Shown here: positions 14,725 to 21,342 of the stretch, piece by piece
How the letters are laid out: every line of letters starts with the position of its first letter
Position numbering within the stretch: position 1 is the first letter of the stretch
DNA from: Candidatus Zipacnadia bacterium
GTDB lineage: Bacteria; Armatimonadota; Zipacnadia; Zipacnadales; Zipacnadaceae
NCBI GenBank assembly: GCA_029821455.1
Contig: JALGTI010000006.1
Coordinates: 1 to 22,523, forward strand
Length of the DNA: 22,523 nt
Reading direction: 5' to 3'
Made by a program: the position numbers and the translations under genes
The notes under the pieces: generated by a model
What the model was told of the DNA's origin: nothing
Seen by the model: only the letters and a program-made list of their open reading frames with translations
Database searches by the model: none

Positions 14725-14898
14725 CTACTGCTCCGAAATGGCCTCGACCGGGCACTCCTCAGTGCACAGATCACAATCGGTGCACAGCTCGGGGTCAATG
14801 ACGTAGGCGTCTTCGCCCTCAGAAATGGCATCGTTCGGGCAGACCTCAGCACAGAGCCCACACAAAGTGCACAGGGATGCATCAATAACGTGCGGCAT
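14725..14898 (-). CDS. Small 2[4Fe-4S] ferredoxin
   Basis: Reading the minus strand from ATG (14898-14896) to TAG (14727-14725) gives 57 residues, MPHVIDASLC and onward. There are two complete cluster motifs: CxxCxxCxxxCP with C10, C13, C16, C20, and CxxCxxCxxxCP with C39, C42, C45, C49. Each is followed by the typical hydrophobic/acidic stretch (NDAISEGED and VEAISEQ). This is the clostridial-type bacterial ferredoxin, a soluble low-potential electron carrier. A ribosome-binding AGGGAG lies about 10 nt upstream, a promoter at 14960-14988 and a terminator after it. It is transcribed away from the DUF362 gene, whose family is often paired or fused with such ferredoxins, so the two may act together. 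Confidence 0.92.
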   Translation of the reverse strand: MPHVIDASLCTLCGLCAEVCPNDAISEGEDAYVIDPELCTDCDLCTEECPVEAISEQ

Positions 14899-14959
14899 TC
14901 TTCAATTGCTCCCTTCTAAAACGGTGTTTTCTGAGCTATCCAAATCCAGTCTACCGCGT

Positions 14960-14988
14960 AGTATGCAGGTATCGGCGTTACATGTCAA
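14960..14988 (-). promoter_or_regulatory. Promoter of the ferredoxin gene
   Basis: On the minus strand, a perfect TTGACA (14988-14983) is followed after 17 bp by CATACT (14965-14960), 4 of 6 matches to the -10 consensus. Transcription would start near 14953, about 55 nt before the ATG. It is the mirror partner of the promoter at 15010-15038. Confidence 0.6.
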
Positions 14989-14990
14989 TA

Positions 14991-15006
14991 GCTTCTGCCA
15001 AGAAGC
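14991..15006. promoter_or_regulatory. Candidate operator: inverted repeat between divergent promoters
   Basis: GCTTCT (14991-14996), a 4-nt spacer, and AGAAGC (15001-15006) form a perfect 6-4-6 inverted repeat. It lies 2 nt from the -35 box of the ferredoxin promoter and 3 nt from the -35 box of the DUF362 promoter. This is the expected place for a dimeric regulator that controls both genes together. The regulator is not in the window. Confidence 0.5.
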
Positions 15007-15009
15007 AGT

Positions 15010-15038
15010 TTGACAATAATACTTACATAGGTTATATT
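15010..15038 (+). promoter_or_regulatory. Promoter of the DUF362 gene
   Basis: A perfect TTGACA (15010-15015) is followed after 17 bp by TATATT (15033-15038), 5 of 6 matches to the -10 consensus. The predicted start is near 15045, leaving a leader of about 45 nt before the ATG at 15091. Confidence 0.72.
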
Positions 15039-15090
15039 GTTATGCAGGGTAAGTCAAGGCTCTAAGATTCAGGATTATTGGGGGAAGAAA

Positions 15091-16116
15091 ATGGATCGCA
15101 GGACCTTCCTAAAGAATGCCACGCTGCTGGCCGGGGCAGGCGCTGTAGGTGGGCTGCTGGGTTGCAGAACCGCACAGCAGGGCGCAGATGTGGCGATATC
15201 GCTGCCTGCCATAGGCGCTGACCCACCTGGTGCCACCACAGGAGTGGCCGGCAAGGTCGGCAGCAACAGGTTTGACCTGGCGGCGACCGGTGACGTTGAT
15301 CTTGCGGTGGCTACCAATGCCGATGCCACTGCCCTAGTCAACAGCGCTGTGGAGGCCCTCGGTGGCATTGAGGGCTTTGTGCACGAGGGCGACATAGTGA
15401 TTATCAAACCCAACCTGGCCTGGCAGCGGGGGCCCAAGCAGGCCGCTACTACCAGCCCCGAAGTGCTCGCCGCCGTCATTGCCCTCTGCCGGCAGGCCGG
15501 TGCCGGGGAGGTGCTCGTGCAGGAGCATACGTGCGCCACGCCGGCCGCCGTGTGCCTGGAGATGAGCGGCGCAAAGGCTGTCTGTGAGGACCTGGGAGTT
15601 CCGCTGGTCAGCCTCGAGAATGAGAAAATGTACAGACAGGTAACCCTTGCCAACGGCGTCAGCATTACCGAGGATCACATCGGGATGGATATCCTCGACT
15701 GCGATGTGCTCATTAACCTCCCCATCTGCAAGCACCATACGGCAACCGAGGGCACCTTCGCGATGAAGAACCTGATGGGCACCGTCTGGGACCGTGGGCG
15801 CTATCACAGCCAAGCGAAGGAACTCTACGATAAGCCGAACGAGAACCTGCACCGCAACATCGCTGATTTGGCCTCCGGCCTGCGACCCACACTGAATATC
15901 CTTGACGCGATGCGCGCGCTGACAACCGAGGGCCCCCAGGATGGCTTGATCAAGGAGCTAAACACCATCGTGGCAGGGGTGGATATTGTGGCAGTGGACG
16001 CATACGGCGCGCGGCTGATTGACCTAGAGCCGATGAGCGTGGCTCACATTAGGATGGCCGCCGAGGCCGGCCTTGGCAAGGCTGACCTGGATGCAATCAA
16101 TATCAAGCAGGTATGA
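15091..16116 (+). CDS. Tat-exported DUF362 lipoprotein
   Basis: The 341-residue protein begins with a twin-arginine signal, RRTFLK at 3-8, then a hydrophobic stretch and a lipobox LLGC ending at C25. It is thus likely exported folded by Tat and lipid-anchored. The body matches the DUF362 family: VIIKPNLAW, TSPEVLAAVIALCRQAGAGEVLVQEH, DVLINLPICKHH and AMKNLMGTVWD are its hallmarks. Members are suspected metal- or cluster-binding redox proteins, but the reaction is not known. The folded-export route fits a cofactor. ATG 15091 follows GGGGGAAG at a suitable distance; an upstream in-frame TTG (15037) lies in the promoter. A divergent ferredoxin gene shares the control region. Confidence 0.87.
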   Translation: MDRRTFLKNATLLAGAGAVGGLLGCRTAQQGADVAISLPAIGADPPGATTGVAGKVGSNRFDLAATGDVDLAVATNADATALVNSAVEALGGIEGFVHEGDIVIIKPNLAWQRGPKQAATTSPEVLAAVIALCRQAGAGEVLVQEHTCATPAAVCLEMSGAKAVCEDLGVPLVSLENEKMYRQVTLANGVSITEDHIGMDILDCDVLINLPICKHHTATEGTFAMKNLMGTVWDRGRYHSQAKELYDKPNENLHRNIADLASGLRPTLNILDAMRALTTEGPQDGLIKELNTIVAGVDIVAVDAYGARLIDLEPMSVAHIRMAAEAGLGKADLDAINIKQV

Positions 16117-16138
16117 ACCTGTTCGCGCGTTAGAAGCG

Positions 16139-16160
16139 CGACAGGCAAGGATGCCTGTCG
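16139..16160. repeat. REP-like perfect palindrome after the DUF362 gene
   Basis: CGACAGGCA (16139-16147), a 4-nt loop, and TGCCTGTCG (16152-16160) form a perfect 9-bp hairpin, with a further small CGCG repeat just upstream. No T run follows on either strand, so a standard intrinsic terminator is unlikely. The form resembles dispersed extragenic palindromes. It occurs once in the window, so the repeat status is inference. The 237-nt gap it lies in (16117-16353) holds no supportable gene. Confidence 0.45.
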
Positions 16161-16304
16161 TACCGTGCTATAGCCTGCCGCCCTTCGTGTACCAGCACGC
16201 CGGGATGGTGACGCTCGGCAGTGCAATCCACCTGGTCAGAATCTGGGACGCCACAAAGTTCCCACGCTGCAGTCAGCAGAGCCCATGCTGATGAACGCTC
16301 CGCA

Positions 16305-16336
16305 AGGATAGGCCGGGTGCTACTGTTGCCTATCCT
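16305..16336 (-). terminator. 9-bp hairpin downstream of the secreted lyase-like gene
   Basis: AGGATAGGC (16305-16313) and GCCTATCCT (16328-16336) pair perfectly over 9 bp with a 14-nt loop. It begins 17 nt beyond the stop codon of the minus-strand gene, the usual place for a 3' end structure. The minus strand after it reads TTGCGG, without a proper U tract, so it may be a message-protecting hairpin, a Rho-dependent end, or another palindromic element. Confidence 0.4.
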
Positions 16337-16353
16337 CATTGGCGTTTTCACTA

Positions 16354-19300
16354 TCAGTCGGTTATGGGCAGAGCCACTGCCCGACTGCTGGGTGTCAGGG
16401 CCACGATGAGTGGCGCTGCCGGGGCTCCTGCCAGCTCAAGATGATTGCAGGCCACTGGATACGAGGCCAATGGACTACCGCTCATATCGCGTATTTCGAC
16501 CCCCCGGTTCGTTCCTACGACGAGTTGAGCCGCGTCACCCTTCGGAAGCACGCGTAGCCCTGTTATCGGTTGTCCGATGAGTAAGCGGGTCTTCGGCTGG
16601 CCAGTTATTGTGTCCAGTACCAGTACATAGCCGTCCTCTTTGCCAATGAGAATGTCATCGCGCCCATCACCATCGGCGTCAGCGACATCAAAGGCCGTAA
16701 TCGGTCCGTCGTCTCTTGCCCATACCGTCTTACGGTTCACCAAGTCATACAGGGCTACTCCGACCTCAGCGACGACCAGCGCCCCCGGACGGCGCTGAGG
16801 CAGGTCCCAGTTGAGCATCCCCAGCCCCGCGCCGGTGAATGAGGGGATGTAGCTAAGACTCCAGTCGGCGCCGTTGAGCAAAGCCAGGCCGCTCCAGTGC
16901 ATGCAGCGCAGCACGGTATCGGGCACGCCATCGCCTGTGAAGTCCACCGCCTCGGGTAGTGCTTGATCCAGCCACGAGCCACCGTCACGGGCTGCGTGTA
17001 CTAGGTTCCCGTGGCTGTCGTAGACCTCGAAGTAGTGATAGCAGCCGACAATGATCCGGCGCCGGCCAGCTTCATCAGGCGGGAAAAGGCCGATGGAGTG
17101 CGGATTCCCCAATTCGTCGCGTTTACGGTCGAGAGTGGGAGATACTGCCTTCCAGAGCAATTGACCAGCTCCACGGAAAGCATAGAGCGTGCGCTCCAGT
17201 GTGGTGACCAGAACCTCTGGCAGCCCGTCACCCTCTAGGTCACCCGTTGTCAGGAAAGTGATACGACCCCGGAACTGCTCTCTCCACAGCATCTTGCCGT
17301 GCGCGGAGATGGCAGCCAACTGGCCGTCGTTCGTGGCGACGATCACTTCACTTGCCCCATCGCCATCGAGATCGGCCGCCATAATACGCTCAATCCGTGT
17401 GCCTTGCGCATCGTTGGCACGAATAACAATTTCGCGAGCGCTGAAAGTAGGTTGGCTGAAGCGAATATACTTGGCTGAATGACCAGACGCATCGAGCACG
17501 GTCTTGGGAACCGTAACCAGTTGGCCCTTATAGATGTCGCCCAGCCAGTAGGTGTGAGTCCGGGGCAGGTCCACTTCGCGGACATCGCTTTGGAAAGCAT
17601 CGTTACTGAGCTTGATGGTCATCGGCTTCCCAGGCTGGCTGAACGGCTCTGGGACGGTACACCAGCCAGCGTTGCCGCCGAGGATTTCCAGTTGGGCTAG
17701 CGGCGTGACTTCGGGCAGTTCGAAGGTGATCTGGACCGTCTCCCCCCCTTGCTCTTTCCAGACGATGCTGTTCCACAACGGCACCCCACCATCAACCAGT
17801 TCCTCAACTCTGCCCTCATCCGGCTCGCGCGAAGCGATCAAGGAGACAATGTCCACTTCGCTCCCCTGTTTGTCAAGCTCACCGCAGGTCCAGGCAGGCT
17901 GCCATTCTGCGGCTGCTCCAGGTGCAGGCTCATCGGCCGCGGTTGCCCTGGAATCCGCTGCGCCCCACGACGCATTCAGATTGAGCTCAGACGGCAGGTC
18001 TGCCCAGCCGGTATCATCCGAGAACACCAGCGGCTGGCCCCTCCAGCGACAGAAGGAAGCCTCAGCGCAGAAAACCCGATTGCGAGAGAGATAGAACAGA
18101 GCCGCATCAGTCTCCAATTCAGCGATCCTGGTCACGCCGCTTGGCGGCCGGATCCCGATGACTACCTGTTCACGGACCTCACGCCCGTTCTCCTCAAAGA
18201 CGCCGCGCAGGATCAAAGCCCACCGACTAACAGGCCGCACATCAGCCCGGCGCCGCTGCTGGGGACTGGAGACGCAGAGCACGTTGAGGAAAGTCAGGTC
18301 CTCGCCGGCCTGGAGTTCCCCCATCTGGCGTTGGCGCAGGCGGTAAGGCCGGGCAGCACCCTCCAGTCCGGAGGCGTGGTCAGCGGTTGCATCAACCTCC
18401 GAGGCACACTTCAGGACCATGGTCGCGTCTCCCTGATAGGCGGCCCAGCCACCTTCCTGCAAGCGCGCAAAGCCCGGCGTCCGCCAGGAGCAGGTCGCTG
18501 TGTACGGCCCGGAGTCCTTGGCTCTGATGCGGTCCAGGACAGCGAAGTAGCGCCCTTTCCTCCAGAAGACATTGCGCTGCCAGTCGCTGGCCCCATGGTC
18601 CCGCAGCGTGGTGCCGCAGGCCGAGGCATCCGGGGTATCCTCCACGAAATCCACCCGCACCACGCGTCCAGGCGAGTCCGCATTGTACCCATTGCTGACG
18701 AACACGGCGTTGCGATCATAGTGGGTTAGAAGATCGGTGTTGGCGAATAGCCAGACGTGCCCCTGATCGGTATAGCGGATAATGGAGTTGCCGTCTCTAG
18801 CATCGTCCTGGATGCGCTGCACGCCCTGTAGTAGCATATACTGGCCGGTTCGCTCCAGGTTCTCACGGAAACAGATACTGTCAAAGCACTGCTCCCAGGG
18901 CAGGTCGGGACAGTAGAGGTTATAGTGGTACGGGTCAACCGGCAGCTTCACCACCTGTTCTAGCGCGTCTGGGTCCCACGGGTTGGCTTCCAGGCTGTCT
19001 CCCACCCGATAGCCACCTACGCCCAGTCGGATAAGCCCACCCCACGAACCAATGCTCATACCTGGAAGCTGGCTCACGAGCATCTTGAGGTGAGGATCAC
19101 GATAGTAATAAGCAGCGGCGGACAAGGCAAAGCCTGTGCTGTGATCTGATTGAACCCCACCCGGCCGAGCCCCCTCGTAAGTGCCCGTCCCGGCGTAGTG
19201 ACCAAGGTTGTCAAGATTGACAAACGCGCGGAGAGCGGCCATATAGGAGTTGCCCTTCGCGAAGAACGTGGGCTTCTCCGCGCTGAAGGCCGCCCGAATA

Positions 19301-20484
19301 ATCGGCTCCTGGGACTGAAAGCTCGCGCGGCTGTCTTCGTCATCCTTCCATGCGCTGAAGGCACAGTCTAGATACTGGCCTGTAAGGTCGTTCAAGCGGT
19401 TCAGATACTGGCGCCCGGCCCCGTTGGGCATTCCGGTGCGCAGCAGGTAGCGGGCAGTGAAGTGCACGGCGGAGGTGCCGAAGGTCTGGTGGCGATTGCC
19501 CAGCGGCCCGCCCTGCTGGCCAATGCCCAAATCCAGGTAGTGCTCGTGTCCCGGTGGCACCCTGGCCATACCCGGCCCCAGTACCAGCCAGTAGCTGTCT
19601 TCCATCGCTCTGACACCCAACAACAGCTTGTCGTTGAACTCCGCCAGTTCCTTGTCGCTGAGCAAGCCCGTGCCGTTAAGGCAGTTTAGACCGCGGACCA
19701 TCGCCTCTAGCTGGTAGTCGCCAGCCCCGATTATCTCCCCCGTGAGGAGCTCTTCGAAGCTCAACCGGGCATTCTTGAGGAAAATCTCCGCTCCGGTCCA
19801 GTTGTATTCCATGCCATTCCAGCCAAGCCCATAGGCGGGTCCCCAGGTGCCAGCGGTAGGACCCCGGCTACTGGCGTCGGTAACCGCCTTCTCCATAACC
19901 TTCGCGAATCGGCCTCCTGGGTGGACCTCAAGAAGCCGGGGAATTACGAGACGGTGGCCGTCCCACCACTCAGGAAGCTGTGCCACAAACGCATCAACAG
20001 CAGCTTCAGTGCCGGGTTGACTTGAAGCACCCAGCGCGATGTTGTTCACACCATTACCATAGGGATTGCATACGGAGCGAAGAGTATAGCCGTCCCCACC
20101 CGGGTAATAGCCATCGGCCCCCAGGAGCGAGTCGGCATATAGCGGCAGCATTGCTCGGTTGTTGTTGATGTTGCCGATGAGTATCAGCGTCCGATCCCGA
20201 TACCGGGGCTGAACGCGCCAGTCATTGGCGTCCATCACTTGGTCATCGGAGACCGCGTCCGGTCGGGCCCCGGTGGTTGCCTCAATGCCGGTTGCCAGAC
20301 GCTCGGCCAGCAACTGGTAAGCTGGCGCCGCTCGGGGATAGACGATCAGGCAGTGGCTCTGCCCGTCGGTAGCCAGTACCGTCTCAGGCGTCTGCGGCCT
20401 CTGACCACAGACCATTTCGCCCTGGGTAACCCCAGTGGTGGCTGCCAATCCAAGCGACGCGATAGTGAGTAGTCTTCTCACCAT
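16354..20484 (-). CDS. Very large secreted polysaccharide-lyase-like multidomain protein
   Basis: The protein has 1376 residues from ATG 20484 (an in-frame GTG at 20493 would add three). A Sec signal peptide (MVRRLLTIASLGLAATTG) opens it. Visible regions: about 35-165, like the N-terminal accessory fold of alpha-glucuronidases (RTLILIGNINNNR, GVNNIALGASSQPGTEAAVDAFV). About 210-545 is alpha-helical with repeated Trp/Tyr (MEYNWTGAEIFLKNARLSFEELL, QSDHSTGFALSAAAYYY), like the alpha/alpha toroid of PL8 or heparinase II/III lyases. About 565-825 is beta-rich (DHGASDWQRNVFWRKGRYFA), as in the lyase sandwich. About 890-1025 is discoidin-like. About 1030-1376 carries Asp-rich FG-GAP/VCBS-like repeats (DLDGDGASEV, DADGDGRDDI). 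Activity on acidic polysaccharide is likely but the substrate is unknown, and the catalytic residues cannot be assigned with confidence. Confidence 0.72.
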   Translation of the reverse strand: MVRRLLTIASLGLAATTGVTQGEMVCGQRPQTPETVLATDGQSHCLIVYPRAAPAYQLLAERLATGIEATTGARPDAVSDDQVMDANDWRVQPRYRDRTLILIGNINNNRAMLPLYADSLLGADGYYPGGDGYTLRSVCNPYGNGVNNIALGASSQPGTEAAVDAFVAQLPEWWDGHRLVIPRLLEVHPGGRFAKVMEKAVTDASSRGPTAGTWGPAYGLGWNGMEYNWTGAEIFLKNARLSFEELLTGEIIGAGDYQLEAMVRGLNCLNGTGLLSDKELAEFNDKLLLGVRAMEDSYWLVLGPGMARVPPGHEHYLDLGIGQQGGPLGNRHQTFGTSAVHFTARYLLRTGMPNGAGRQYLNRLNDLTGQYLDCAFSAWKDDEDSRASFQSQEPIIRAAFSAEKPTFFAKGNSYMAALRAFVNLDNLGHYAGTGTYEGARPGGVQSDHSTGFALSAAAYYYRDPHLKMLVSQLPGMSIGSWGGLIRLGVGGYRVGDSLEANPWDPDALEQVVKLPVDPYHYNLYCPDLPWEQCFDSICFRENLERTGQYMLLQGVQRIQDDARDGNSIIRYTDQGHVWLFANTDLLTHYDRNAVFVSNGYNADSPGRVVRVDFVEDTPDASACGTTLRDHGASDWQRNVFWRKGRYFAVLDRIRAKDSGPYTATCSWRTPGFARLQEGGWAAYQGDATMVLKCASEVDATADHASGLEGAARPYRLRQRQMGELQAGEDLTFLNVLCVSSPQQRRRADVRPVSRWALILRGVFEENGREVREQVVIGIRPPSGVTRIAELETDAALFYLSRNRVFCAEASFCRWRGQPLVFSDDTGWADLPSELNLNASWGAADSRATAADEPAPGAAAEWQPAWTCGELDKQGSEVDIVSLIASREPDEGRVEELVDGGVPLWNSIVWKEQGGETVQITFELPEVTPLAQLEILGGNAGWCTVPEPFSQPGKPMTIKLSNDAFQSDVREVDLPRTHTYWLGDIYKGQLVTVPKTVLDASGHSAKYIRFSQPTFSAREIVIRANDAQGTRIERIMAADLDGDGASEVIVATNDGQLAAISAHGKMLWREQFRGRITFLTTGDLEGDGLPEVLVTTLERTLYAFRGAGQLLWKAVSPTLDRKRDELGNPHSIGLFPPDEAGRRRIIVGCYHYFEVYDSHGNLVHAARDGGSWLDQALPEAVDFTGDGVPDTVLRCMHWSGLALLNGADWSLSYIPSFTGAGLGMLNWDLPQRRPGALVVAEVGVALYDLVNRKTVWARDDGPITAFDVADADGDGRDDILIGKEDGYVLVLDTITGQPKTRLLIGQPITGLRVLPKGDAAQLVVGTNRGVEIRDMSGSPLASYPVACNHLELAGAPAAPLIVALTPSSRAVALPITD

Positions 20485-20547
20485 ATCATTCACCTACCCA
20501 ACGAGCTGCATGGCAGCCAGATACTGGATATGCCCTGCGGGATGGGC

Positions 20548-21342
20548 CTATATTCTCGGTAGCAGTTCGCCCAGGGATAGGACGAGCCGCAGCCAGAGAC
20601 AGGCTCCGGCCAATGCGGCGAGCAGTATCAGTACAGTGGGGTCAAGCCAGCCAACTGGATACTCCTTTAGCCGTGTCCGCTTCCCCGCACTGCCTACACC
20701 CTTGGTCTCCAGCGCTCGCGTGAGGTCATCGGCACTACGCAAACCGCTCGCCAGCACGGGCACAATCAACGGCGCATAGCGGCGTAGGCGGGTGATTATT
20801 CCTCCACGCTCAAGCTCCAGCGCCCGCGCGCGCTGCGCGTCGAGGGCAGCCTGCGCGGATCGTGCAAAAGTGGGAACCAACCGAAAGGCAAGCGTGAAAG
20901 CCAGTAGTACCATCTCCGGTACACCGACGCGCCGTAGTGCAAAGGCAAAGTCTTCTACCCGCGTGGTCGAGATGAACAACAGGCCGACTAGCAGCAGGTA
21001 CACTATGCGCAGGCCGATCGCCAGCCCGTATTGCAGTGAAACCCAGGAAGCGGAAAACGGCCCCCATTTCCACGTCGGCTCGACATCCCGCAGGAAGAAA
21101 CTCCACAAGATCACGCTGACGATGAAGAATATGAGGCAAAACCACCAACTGCGGCGCAGATTGTCCAGAACCTTGGCAACCCCCAAGAGCAGGACCAGCA
21201 AGATAAGAAGCGGCAACAGCCAGAGTGGCCGGTTAAAGGCAAAGGCGGGTATGAACAGTAGCACCATCCCCACCAGTTTCGTCACGGGGTGGAGGCGATG
21301 GACGACCGAGTCTCTATGCAGATAAAGAAGGCTGGACCTCAC
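20548..21342 (-). CDS. ecfT: Energy-coupling factor transporter transmembrane protein EcfT (CbiQ family)
   Basis: The 264-residue protein is the T component that couples ATP hydrolysis to a substrate-binding S component in ECF vitamin or metal uptake. It has several hydrophobic segments (about 24-55, 65-85, 104-125, 145-160, 235-258), with the cytoplasmic coupling helices AQAALDAQRARALEL near 167 and ADDLTRALETKGVG near 205. The second motif normally reads AMEARG-like; here it is ALETKG. The start is GTG 21342, overlapping the stop of the ATPase gene as GTGA, so the two are translationally coupled. No S component lies in the window, so the substrate is unknown. The lyase-like gene starts 63 nt downstream. 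Confidence 0.9.
   Translation of the reverse strand: MRSSLLYLHRDSVVHRLHPVTKLVGMVLLFIPAFAFNRPLWLLPLLILLVLLLGVAKVLDNLRRSWWFCLIFFIVSVILWSFFLRDVEPTWKWGPFSASWVSLQYGLAIGLRIVYLLLVGLLFISTTRVEDFAFALRRVGVPEMVLLAFTLAFRLVPTFARSAQAALDAQRARALELERGGIITRLRRYAPLIVPVLASGLRSADDLTRALETKGVGSAGKRTRLKEYPVGWLDPTVLILLAALAGACLWLRLVLSLGELLPRI

Noticed and set aside
14574..14885. 103-codon minus-strand frame overlapping the ferredoxin
   Set aside because: It is in another frame than the 57-residue ferredoxin, which has complete cysteine motifs, a start, a ribosome-binding site and a promoter; the longer frame has none of these.
16130..16351. Small minus-strand frame of 73 codons in the DUF362-lyase gap
   Set aside because: Its 3' part is the translation of the palindrome at 16139-16160, and it has no ribosome-binding site or family features.
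17749..18729. A 326-codon open frame on the plus strand inside the lyase-like gene
   Set aside because: It lies fully antisense to a long coding frame with clear domain features, shows no recognisable motifs, and has low-complexity composition typical of antisense frames in GC-rich genes.
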